From the NCBI GenBank assembly GCA_000814665.1, contig JWIH01000024.1:186001-250000 (forward strand): a stretch of 64,000 nucleotides of DNA, written 5' to 3'. How positions within the stretch are numbered: the stretch's first letter is position 1; each line of letters opens with the position of its first letter. Position numbers and translations under genes: made by a program. This stretch comes from Pseudoalteromonas flavipulchra NCIMB 2033 = ATCC BAA-314 (GTDB taxonomy: Bacteria > Pseudomonadota > Gammaproteobacteria > Enterobacterales > Alteromonadaceae). A model generated the notes under the pieces. The model searched no databases, had not been told where the DNA came from, and saw only the letters and a list, made by a program, of their open reading frames with translations. This document shows positions 18,166-26,245 of the stretch, in pieces.

Positions 18166-19548
18166 TTGAAAAAGGTGCTAATAGTAGACGACTCGCTTGA
18201 TATTCAGGCGAGTCTGAAGTTTTTACTTGAAGATGAAGGCTACGCTTGTCACGGTGTGGTGACACCAGAGGCAGCATTTGATTATGTCAGTACACAGGAA
18301 GTGGACTTGGTGCTATTGGATATGAACTTTACCCAAGACACTACCAGTGGCAAAGAAGGGCTGATGGCGATTGCTAAGCTCATTCAAATCGATCCGCTCT
18401 TACCTATTGTGGTAATGACTGGCTGGGCGACGCTAGACCTTGCCGTAGCTGCTCTAAAGCAAGGTGCGGCCGATTTCATTGCAAAGCCATGGGATGATGA
18501 GCGCCTTGCTCATAGCATCAAAGTACAAATCGAAAAGCGAGCTGACAGACAACATTTAGCGCGGCTATCTGCTGAAAACGAGCGCCTTAAAAAGCCCCAA
18601 CACACAGTAGATTTTGTTACGCAAAGTGAGAAAAAGCAGCGTGTACTGACACAGCTCACCCAGTTGGCACAAAGCGATATGAACATCTTGCTGACCGGTG
18701 AAAATGGCACAGGAAAGAGCTATTACGCGCAGTATGTACACGAGCATTCAAGTCGTGCTGGTGGCAGTTTTATCTCGATTAACATGGGGGCGGTGAGTGA
18801 CGAGCTATTTAACTCTGAGTTATTTGGCCATAAAAAGGGGGCATTTACTGATGCGAAAGCAGATAGAGTGGGGGCATTTACACTCGCCAGTAATGGCTCG
18901 TTGTTTTTAGATGAAATTGCCAATTTATCTTTGCAGTCTCAAGCAAAATTGCTTCAAGTGCTAGAAGAGCGAAAATACGTGGCGGTTGGCAGTCACAAAG
19001 TCTTGGACAATACTGCGAGGATTATTTCTGCCACTAACTGCCAACTCAATGAAGCGATTGCTAATAATCAGTTTCGCCAAGACTTATATTATCGATTAAA
19101 TACGGTAGAAGTAGAAATACCGCCATTAAGAGCGTGTCCAGAGGATATCTTGCCTTTAGCAGAGCGTTTTTTAATGCGCTTTAGTCATGATTATAAAAAA
19201 CCACCACCGAGCATTATGCCCTGTGCTGCTAAAGCACTGAGTGTATACGATTTTCCAGGTAATGTGAGAGAGCTTAAGCATATGATGGAGCGCGCGGTGT
19301 TTACTTGTTCAAATGCTCAGGTATTTGCTAGTGATTTGGCGCTCAACGCTACACCGTACTCAGCGTTGCAATCGATGAATACTGCTACTGCGAGCGCATC
19401 AGAAAATCATGATTTAACGCTGGATGAAATTATTGAGCAAGCACTCTTTAAAAGACTGGAATTTCATGGTGGTAACGTATCAAAAGCGGCGAAGAGCTTG
19501 GGACTATCGCGCAGTGCGTGGTATCGCAAAATGGACAAATATGAGTAG
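18166..19548 (+). CDS. Sigma-54-dependent response regulator (NtrC family)
   Basis: 460 residues. Receiver domain (MKKVLIVDDS, phosphoacceptor in LVLLDMNF), AAA+ domain with Walker A GENGTGKS and Walker B GSLFLDEIA, and a Fis-type helix-turn-helix GGNVSKAAKSLGLSRSAWYR. The sigma-54 contact loop reads GAFTDA rather than GAFTGA, a variant also seen in other regulators. It begins at TTG four bases after the permease stop, with little ribosome-site signal, suggesting translational coupling. It is expected to bind the tandem palindromes at 13621-13672 and drive its own operon. Confidence 0.9.
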   Translation: MKKVLIVDDSLDIQASLKFLLEDEGYACHGVVTPEAAFDYVSTQEVDLVLLDMNFTQDTTSGKEGLMAIAKLIQIDPLLPIVVMTGWATLDLAVAALKQGAADFIAKPWDDERLAHSIKVQIEKRADRQHLARLSAENERLKKPQHTVDFVTQSEKKQRVLTQLTQLAQSDMNILLTGENGTGKSYYAQYVHEHSSRAGGSFISINMGAVSDELFNSELFGHKKGAFTDAKADRVGAFTLASNGSLFLDEIANLSLQSQAKLLQVLEERKYVAVGSHKVLDNTARIISATNCQLNEAIANNQFRQDLYYRLNTVEVEIPPLRACPEDILPLAERFLMRFSHDYKKPPPSIMPCAAKALSVYDFPGNVRELKHMMERAVFTCSNAQVFASDLALNATPYSALQSMNTATASASENHDLTLDEIIEQALFKRLEFHGGNVSKAAKSLGLSRSAWYRKMDKYE

Positions 19549-19561
19549 GAGATAAGCAAAC

Positions 19562-20818
19562 TTGTTTTATCGATTTGGACACTGGCTGTTAAGTGCATTA
19601 CTACTTGTAATTACTAATGTTTTACTCCTTGTGCACGACTATCCAGCAACACTTATTATGTTGATAGACTTAGTATTTGCACTATGTTTTGCTTTGCTCG
19701 CTTATAAATATGGTTCGACTAGACAAAACACCATTAATCTCATTGATACCTTGTTGATATCACTTCGCCAAGGCGATTATGCCCTAAGAGCGGTACACGG
19801 CAAAGACGCACAGTTACGTTCAACGGTGGAGCACTTAAATGCGCTTGCGCAAACCATGCAAGCCGATCAGCGAGCGCTGGCCGAGCAAAGTGACCTGTTA
19901 AAACAAATCATTGAAAAGCTTGATTGTGCACTTATCGTGTTTGACAGCCAAAGCGTTGCATTTGCCAACAGTTACGCTGAGCGCACCTTTTTTGACTGTT
20001 ACAAAGACGATGCTTGGTGCTGGTTTCAGTCATTACAAGCTCAGCAAAAACAAGGAAAGGTTTCGGTGATGCTAGAGGGGACTGAGCACGCTTTTTTACT
20101 TGAACACGACAGCTGCTACATTGCCAATAAACCTCACACTTTACTGGTTTTAAAACAGCTCGATAGCATTTTATATCAACAAGAAAAAGACGCCTTACAG
20201 CGTTTTGTTCGTATTTTAAGTCACGAGATCAATAACACTTTAGCGCCGATAGGCACAGTAGCGCGCAGCCTTACCAAGCGTCTAAACGGTGAGTTAGATA
20301 TAGAAAGGTTTAACAGTGGACTGTCACTCATCAACGAGCGCGCCAATTACCTTAAATCTTTTATGGGCAACTATGCCTCCCTTGCCAAACTGCCTCCTGC
20401 GCACAAGCAAATTGTCGCGCTCAATGAGTTTTGCGCTCAGCTACAAAGTATCTACCCGCAACTAAAGGTAGAAAGCACAGCCGACCTGCTCGGTTTTTTT
20501 GATACGAGCCAAATCAAACAGGTGCTTTGCCACCTCATTAATAATGCTCAAGAAGCGTGCACGCCTTCGCCAGAAGTTACACTCAACATCACCCCAGATG
20601 CTGACAAATTAGTGTTTTTGGTCACAGACACAGGTCCCGGTTTTTCTAACCTAAACGAAGCTGCTGAAGCATTTTACACCACCAAAGCTGATGGCAACGG
20701 CATCGGCCTGATGCTCTCTCGTATCATTATTGAAAACCACGGTGGACAACTCAAACTAGGCAATAACCCAGACAGTGGTGCAAAAGTCAGTTTTAGCGTA
20801 GAGCGGGGTGGGAGTTGA
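19562..20818 (+). CDS. Sensor histidine kinase partnered with the sigma-54 regulator
   Basis: 418 residues. Two closely spaced N-terminal membrane helices with almost no periplasmic loop, a HAMP/PAS-like linker (IEKLDCALIVFDSQSVAFAN), then phosphoacceptor ILSHEINNTLAPI, N box LINNAQEA, G1 DTGPGF and G2 GNGIGL. Absence of an extracytoplasmic sensor suggests it senses through the membrane or through the adjacent transporter, as in BceS-like systems (inference). It uses a TTG start with AGGAGAT upstream. Confidence 0.9.
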   Translation: MFYRFGHWLLSALLLVITNVLLLVHDYPATLIMLIDLVFALCFALLAYKYGSTRQNTINLIDTLLISLRQGDYALRAVHGKDAQLRSTVEHLNALAQTMQADQRALAEQSDLLKQIIEKLDCALIVFDSQSVAFANSYAERTFFDCYKDDAWCWFQSLQAQQKQGKVSVMLEGTEHAFLLEHDSCYIANKPHTLLVLKQLDSILYQQEKDALQRFVRILSHEINNTLAPIGTVARSLTKRLNGELDIERFNSGLSLINERANYLKSFMGNYASLAKLPPAHKQIVALNEFCAQLQSIYPQLKVESTADLLGFFDTSQIKQVLCHLINNAQEACTPSPEVTLNITPDADKLVFLVTDTGPGFSNLNEAAEAFYTTKADGNGIGLMLSRIIIENHGGQLKLGNNPDSGAKVSFSVERGGS

Positions 20819-20973
20819 GTACTGAAAGCAGCAAAAATAACAAAGAGACCCCGAGCAAAAGTAACGAAGACACCCAATGTAATGTATTCATAATAATTAG
20901 TGAAAGAGCGCAACTATGAAGCGGGTTACAGGGTGAAAAATTAATTAAAAAACAACATTAATAAGGATTGTTT

Positions 20974-22488
20974 ATGATATCACGATGCATTTTATTGGCA
21001 CTGGCACTTGCTAGTACAATTGTGTTTGCAACTCCACATAATGGCTCGCTTGACCCAACTAAGGGAACTTGGCAAAACAAAGATGAAGATGGTGATGGTG
21101 TGTTAGATGAGCAAGATGAGTTTCCATTTGACGGTCAACGCGCTCGTTATCCCGAAATCGTCGAGATTGAACCTAATGATAACCCTAGCAATGCGGTAAA
21201 AGTTGCGCATCAACTTCCGTTTAAAGTAAAGGGGGTGATTTCAAACGCGGGTGATAATGGTGATTTGTACCAGTTTAGTGCAAAAAAGGGCGACTATATC
21301 TCAGCTCGCATTATCTATAGCTCAGATAATTTTAAGCCCAAAGTGTATTTTTCTGAGCAAGGTGGTTTGGTGATCAACTCATCGCAGATCCATACCCATA
21401 GCGCACTCAAAATGGCGCATATCCTGACTAAAATACCCCATGATGGAAAATTCAATTTGAGCGTCATTGATGATTTGTCGGGTGGCGCGCCGGACTATTC
21501 CTATGAAATTTACGTATTTAAAGATAATGACACCGATGGTATTGATGATCATGCCGAATATGCAATTGGTGTGGAACCAACTCGTATTGATACCGATAGG
21601 GACTCTGTTCATGACTTCTATGAGTATTATGTAAAGCAAGGTACTACACTCGATGAGGACAACAACGGGGTAATTAATTTATTGGACTTAGACAGTGATG
21701 GCGACGGCATTAGTGATAAGCACGAAGGCTCAGGAAATGCAGATCAAGATGATAAATTAAACTTTTTGGATCTTGATTCTGATAATGACGGTATAGCGGA
21801 TGCCGACGAAAAACTCAATACGAAAGGATGGCCTGAAGACTCTGACAAAGACGGGGTTGAGGATTTTATTGATCTGGATAATGATGGCGACAAAGTTTTA
21901 GATATTTATGACGCCGAGCCATATGAGCGAGTGCGAGGCTTTAAATTGAGTGATTCACCGAGTGTACAAATATCCTCTCAAGCTGGCTATTACAATGGCT
22001 ATTCATTGCCTCGAATTTATCGTATCGGCGATAGTGTTGTGTTTTCTGGAGATGACTTTGCCGGGCTGGAGAACCCAAAAGTAGTTATCTATAACGGTGA
22101 AGAAATTTATAATATCACGCCAACATCGCACACTAATTCAGCGCTAATCTTTGAACTCAATCTACCATTTCGTAAATATAAGGCATTTATTTACACTCGA
22201 AATAAGCGTTCTAATGAAGTGCGATTAAGCCCATACAAAGCGGGCTCACCGTTAATATTTGGATATGCCTCAATCAAAGTTCAAGAAGGCGAGCAATATG
22301 AGCTTAAGGGAGTGGGGTTTGATGATAAAACCCGTATCACAATGGGAAATAAAACTCTTGTTCCTTCAACTCATACACCATCTAGCCTTACATTTACGAT
22401 ACCAACCGGGATAACAAAAGGCATATTACAATTAACGAATAATGTTGGAACGAGCAATAAGGTTCGGTATCGGCTGCAAGCACGCTAA
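20974..22488 (+). CDS. Secreted protein with calcium-binding type 3 repeats
   Basis: 504 residues. Signal peptide (ILLALALASTIVFA), then a DEDGDGVLDEQDEFPFD repeat, a beta-sandwich like the bacterial pre-peptidase C-terminal domain (VKGVISNAGDNGDLYQFSAK), several thrombospondin type 3-like acidic repeats (LDSDGDGISDKHEG, LDSDNDGIADADE, LDNDGDKVLDIYD) and two IPT/TIG-like beta domains at the C-terminus. It probably binds calcium at the cell surface. AAGGA at 20963-20967 sets the ATG at 20974. No catalytic domain is seen. Confidence 0.75.
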   Translation: MISRCILLALALASTIVFATPHNGSLDPTKGTWQNKDEDGDGVLDEQDEFPFDGQRARYPEIVEIEPNDNPSNAVKVAHQLPFKVKGVISNAGDNGDLYQFSAKKGDYISARIIYSSDNFKPKVYFSEQGGLVINSSQIHTHSALKMAHILTKIPHDGKFNLSVIDDLSGGAPDYSYEIYVFKDNDTDGIDDHAEYAIGVEPTRIDTDRDSVHDFYEYYVKQGTTLDEDNNGVINLLDLDSDGDGISDKHEGSGNADQDDKLNFLDLDSDNDGIADADEKLNTKGWPEDSDKDGVEDFIDLDNDGDKVLDIYDAEPYERVRGFKLSDSPSVQISSQAGYYNGYSLPRIYRIGDSVVFSGDDFAGLENPKVVIYNGEEIYNITPTSHTNSALIFELNLPFRKYKAFIYTRNKRSNEVRLSPYKAGSPLIFGYASIKVQEGEQYELKGVGFDDKTRITMGNKTLVPSTHTPSSLTFTIPTGITKGILQLTNNVGTSNKVRYRLQAR

Positions 22489-22511
22489 AAAATAAACAAT
22501 AGCAGACTAAA

Positions 22512-22583
22512 GAAGATTAAAACACCCACCGCAAAGATAGAGAAAAAACGGTTCAAGTTTGTCGTGGGTGTCAGCCATTATCT
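22512..22583. repeat. Palindromic intergenic repeat, type 2, copy 1
   Basis: About 72 bases with inverted ends ACACCCAC (22522-22529) and GTGGGTGT (22564-22571). A second copy, close to 90 percent identical by eye, lies at 23699-23770 in the same orientation. The two copies bracket the S41 peptidase gene. Confidence 0.8.
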
Positions 22584-22603
22584 GCTCTAATAAAGGAAAA
22601 AAG

Positions 22604-23653
22604 ATGAAATCTAGGAATGGCATTATAACTTGGGGCTTTGTTATTTTGTCCCCGTTGGCACATGCTGATATCAGTTATATTGATAAAACTCATATATTGA
22701 ATACGCTTACAAATAACATTGAGCAACAATATGTTGAAGTAAAAAAGATAGATAAAATTTCAGACGCTCTTACAGAGCTCAAAGCAAGTCCTGCATTTAC
22801 TCATAGTCCGTCACAAGAACAGTTTGCCTCGCTACTAACCGCAGAATTGCAAAAGTTTGACAAGCACTTTACTGTGCAATGGCGAAATCTAAATGAAAGC
22901 CAGAATAATAAAACAAAGCGTGAATCTTGGTTTACCAAATTAAGTCGGAAAAATTCAGGCTTTAATCGTGTTGAAGTACTCGATGGCAATATAGGTTATG
23001 TTGACTTTTGGGGGTTTGATGAATTATCGAAAAACTCAAAAAACATAGCAGAAAGTGTAATGGGGTTTGTATCTAATGTAGATGCTCTTATATTTGACCT
23101 TCGTAATAACGGGGGCGGCAGTGCTGAAATGGTGCAGTTTATTAGTAGTTATTTTTTAAAGCCAAACACCCATTTAAACAGCATTTATTGGCGAGCGACT
23201 GACTCTACTCGTGAATTTCGTACTTTTGATAATGTTAGCGATTCAATTCATCTGGACACTCCCATATACATACTCACGAGCAATGATACGTTCTCTGCGG
23301 CAGAGGAGTTTGCTTATAACTTAAAGTACCTTGAACGGGCTACTTTAGTGGGGGAAACAACGAAAGGTGGAGCAAATCCTTGGCAGTTTTATGAGCTAGG
23401 AAGTGGTTTTAGAGCTGGTATTCCAATAGCGAAGGCTATTAATCCGAAAACGAAAACAAATTGGGAATCGATTGGCGTTAAACCTCATATTGAAACATCG
23501 CAGACTAACGCCTTAGATGTGGCGTATAAAATAGCGCTTAATGAAGTTAAAAAGTCAGTAAGCAATGAACATCAAATCAAGGAAATTAACGACAAGCTTG
23601 AAGAGTTATCGAATGACACACCATTCAAAGAGACGCCACAAAGCACCATGTAA
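22604..23653 (+). CDS. Secreted S41 family peptidase
   Basis: 349 residues. Signal peptide (WGFVILSPLAHA), a helical N-terminal domain, then a tail-specific-protease core: GYVDFWGF, LIFDLRNNGGGSAEM and the catalytic serine segment SNDTFSAAEEFAY, followed by LVGETTKGGAN. No PDZ domain is visible, which is shorter than CtpA proteins. AAAGGAA precedes the ATG. The gene is framed by two direct copies of a palindromic repeat. Substrate unknown. Confidence 0.85.
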   Translation: MKSRNGIITWGFVILSPLAHADISYIDKTHILNTLTNNIEQQYVEVKKIDKISDALTELKASPAFTHSPSQEQFASLLTAELQKFDKHFTVQWRNLNESQNNKTKRESWFTKLSRKNSGFNRVEVLDGNIGYVDFWGFDELSKNSKNIAESVMGFVSNVDALIFDLRNNGGGSAEMVQFISSYFLKPNTHLNSIYWRATDSTREFRTFDNVSDSIHLDTPIYILTSNDTFSAAEEFAYNLKYLERATLVGETTKGGANPWQFYELGSGFRAGIPIAKAINPKTKTNWESIGVKPHIETSQTNALDVAYKIALNEVKKSVSNEHQIKEINDKLEELSNDTPFKETPQSTM

Positions 23654-23698
23654 TAATAGCGACCGTTATAATCATTACGAATAGAGGGAAGATTAAAG

Positions 23699-23770
23699 GA
23701 AGATTAAGACACCCACCTCAAAGATACAGCCAAAAACGGTTGAAGTTCGTCGTGGGTGTCAGCCTTTATC
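23699..23770. repeat. Palindromic intergenic repeat, type 2, copy 2
   Basis: Second copy of the 72-base repeat, inverted ends at 23709-23716 and 23752-23759. Its first bases are part of a short direct duplication of GGAAGATTAA. It lies directly after the S41 gene. Confidence 0.8.
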
Positions 23771-23802
23771 CTTAATTATCTCTGCCATTATCTGCTAATT
23801 TG

Positions 23803-24411
23803 TTATTTCACTATCCAAGGCACTATGACATGGTCATAGCCAATGCTTAAAGACACGTAGACTAATAGCGCAGCCATTACTAAGTTAAAAGCTTTAAAAT
23901 ACTTGGGATCGGAGATCTGTTTACCCATCATTGAACCCACTATCGAATAGCTAGTGGGGGCTCCGAATGCAAGTACAGCAAGGAGCATTGACCATATGAC
24001 AACGGCAATGCCGGTAATGCCAACGCTTGGAAACTGAATGGTAGAAACCGGCAAGGTTGCGATTAGCGCTTTGGGGTTGAGTAGCTGCATGAAAAGTCCG
24101 TCTCGAAAGCTCAACGATTTGGCCGGACTTCGCGTATCAGAGAGCTCAACGTTAGCATGTGCCACTTTCCAAGCAATATATAGAATATAAAGACACCCTG
24201 CCAAGCTTATAAAAGGCAGTAGCTGTGGATTAATAAACTTGAGCCCGACAATCCCTAAGATAACGAACAAGATGAACATTGCCATTCCAACGCCGGCGAA
24301 AAAACCGAGATGAACACGCGTCTGTTTGTTTAGACCACTATGTAGGCCAAGCAAGTTGATAGGCCCAGGGGTATACATTACCCCGATAGCATAGGCGAAA
24401 ATTTCTGACAT
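23803..24411 (-). CDS. LysE family translocator
   Basis: 202 residues, six hydrophobic segments. YTPGPINLLGLHSGL and LLNPKALIATLPVST are the two LysE/RhtB family motifs. A CGGAG ribosome site precedes the ATG. It lies 37 bases downstream of an AraC-family regulator on the same strand, which is the usual arrangement for a regulated amino-acid or metabolite exporter. Confidence 0.88.
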   Translation of the reverse strand: MSEIFAYAIGVMYTPGPINLLGLHSGLNKQTRVHLGFFAGVGMAMFILFVILGIVGLKFINPQLLPFISLAGCLYILYIAWKVAHANVELSDTRSPAKSLSFRDGLFMQLLNPKALIATLPVSTIQFPSVGITGIAVVIWSMLLAVLAFGAPTSYSIVGSMMGKQISDPKYFKAFNLVMAALLVYVSLSIGYDHVIVPWIVK

Positions 24412-24448
24412 GATTTACTACTCCGATATAAGCAGTCGACGAGCTAAG

Positions 24449-25276
24449 CTAACGGCCCAACTGCAACTGAAATTGTTTTGGTGTCATGCCAAATACGCGT
24501 TTAAAGTTACGATTTAAGTGACTGGCATCAGCAAAGCCGGACTCTACCGCTGCGGTGGTGGCGCTACGGCCTACAAGTAGCTGTTTGCGAGCATAGTTGA
24601 TACGACAATTCAAAACATACTGGTGTGGAGTTATGCAAAAGTGTTCTCGAAAAGCTCGAATAAAGTGATATTTAGACATATTGGCGACATCAGCGATGTC
24701 ATCAACCGAAATATCGTTGGCAAGATTAGCCAATATATAGTCTTTAGCTCTTAGTACTAAAATTTCAGCCCTTGTTTTACGCAGTGGTAACTCTAAACAG
24801 CCATGCAAACGAACCAATGATTGAGCCAACTGAAACAAGGCGGCTTCGTGCTCAATTTTGGAGTAGGATCGTCCCAAAAGTTGCTGAGATATGGTAAGAA
24901 CTTGATAGCGCAACAGTGGGTCATTGAACAAGGTGTCGTTAAGTCTTAGTACTGTTTCTTGTTTATAACCAAGAGAGCGAAACAGTGGTTGCAATTCTCT
25001 TGGGTGCACGTAAAGCATCACATATTCTAAGCTGTGTTCGCCCCCAGAATGACCGTCATGGATATCTTCGGGATTGAAAAGCATTACGCAGCCAGGCTGA
25101 CTTTTATAAAAAGCACTGCGACAGAAAAAGTCTTGTCTGCCTTTTAGAGTGAGCCCGATCGAGTACTCTTCATGAGCATGTTTGGTGTAGGTGAAATCAC
25201 TCATGGTTGCGCTCAGCATGGACACATCATCCTGCTGAGCGCTATGGGTATATATAAAGTGATTATTTTTACTCAC
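24449..25276 (-). CDS. AraC family transcriptional regulator
   Basis: 275 residues. N-terminal cupin-type effector domain (HAHEEYSIGLTLKG) and a C-terminal double helix-turn-helix (SVDDIADVANMSKYHFIRAF and ESGFADASHLNRNFKRVFG, ending MTPKQFQ). It starts at GTG, strongly supported by AAGGAGGG just upstream. It probably controls the LysE exporter that follows. Confidence 0.9.
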   Translation of the reverse strand: MSKNNHFIYTHSAQQDDVSMLSATMSDFTYTKHAHEEYSIGLTLKGRQDFFCRSAFYKSQPGCVMLFNPEDIHDGHSGGEHSLEYVMLYVHPRELQPLFRSLGYKQETVLRLNDTLFNDPLLRYQVLTISQQLLGRSYSKIEHEAALFQLAQSLVRLHGCLELPLRKTRAEILVLRAKDYILANLANDISVDDIADVANMSKYHFIRAFREHFCITPHQYVLNCRINYARKQLLVGRSATTAAVESGFADASHLNRNFKRVFGMTPKQFQLQLGR

Positions 25277-25586
25277 ACTCCCTCCTTCTGTTTGAGCACT
25301 TTTGCAAAACTACCAAGTCAATATATTCAAGCTATCAATAAAAAACTTGAACGAAATTGCTGATGTATCCACTTCGGAGTTTGCTTAATACTCTTCACAA
25401 GGAAACTTAGTTAACCCGGGCTTTGGTCATTAAACCTATCAAATAAATCACAATAGATGCAAAGCCAAAGAGCAGAGGTGATTCAACTGCTTACCTATTA
25501 CGGGAAAATATTTGATACCATAGCTGCCAACGAAGGTTAGCATGCCGTTAACCGAATATATATTGAAGGTCGGAAATTTACCCCTA
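25277..25586. other. Intergenic region between araC-type gene and lipoprotein gene
   Basis: 310 bases of divergent promoter space. The only unusual content is a 27-codon minus-strand stretch at 25407-25490 whose translation is strongly hydrophobic (FGFASIVIYLIGLM) and ends in a stop but has no start codon, perhaps a gene remnant. No other signal recognised. Confidence 0.4.
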
Positions 25587-26132
25587 ATGAAACATCTTAA
25601 AATATTTGCCGTAATAATCTCAGTGCTTATTTTCAGTGGCTGCGCCGCCCACATTCAAGAGACAAGTAAAACAGCGAATAGAGCTGTAGGGAAGACGCCA
25701 CAAAGTGTATTTTTGGATATTACTTCATCGCACTCAGTTTCTAAAAGTAAGTCACTTTCTAACAGCATTAATGAGCTAAAAGCGCTAATAGCCAAAGACT
25801 TTAATGGCAGTATTGTTGAGTCTGGAAGTGCAGAACAAGCACCTTTATCAGTCGAGATCACCATCGAGCACTTTCGTTATGTGTCTGGATTTGGTCGCTT
25901 TATGGTAGGTGTAATGGCGGGTGATGCCGAGCTGAAGCTCAATGTAAAGCTAATAAACACCGACACTAACGAGGTGGTTGGTGAGTCGATACTAGATACT
26001 CGGTCTGAGTTTATCGAAGGTATTTTTGGTGCAACTACTTCTAGGCAGCTTGAAGCAGTATCTAAGAAAGTGGTGAGTATGATTGGCACGGTGGAGCGCG
26101 AAGGTAAAACTGATAATACCGCTAACTCTTAG
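25587..26132 (+). CDS. DUF4410-like lipoprotein
   Basis: 181 residues. Lipoprotein signal peptide with the lipobox LIFSGCAA, so it is probably anchored in the envelope. The body (VEITIEHFRYVSGFGRFMVG, then a VKLINTDTNEVVGES strand) resembles DUF4410 proteins, whose role is unknown. A 15-codon upstream extension to 25542 is less likely because the signal peptide starts at the chosen ATG. Single gene. Confidence 0.7.
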   Translation: MKHLKIFAVIISVLIFSGCAAHIQETSKTANRAVGKTPQSVFLDITSSHSVSKSKSLSNSINELKALIAKDFNGSIVESGSAEQAPLSVEITIEHFRYVSGFGRFMVGVMAGDAELKLNVKLINTDTNEVVGESILDTRSEFIEGIFGATTSRQLEAVSKKVVSMIGTVEREGKTDNTANS

Positions 26133-26245
26133 TCGATATTGAAATTCCAAATACTCAAAGAAACCTAGTTTTTGACGATGGGGCTCCTGTATACCTTTTT
26201 GAGCCCCACTGATGCGCATTACAAACAAAGGGACGTGAAGTTAAT

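Noticed and set aside
25407..25490. 27-codon hydrophobic minus-strand fragment
   Set aside because: It has no start codon and is too short to assign; kept only as a note on the intergenic region.
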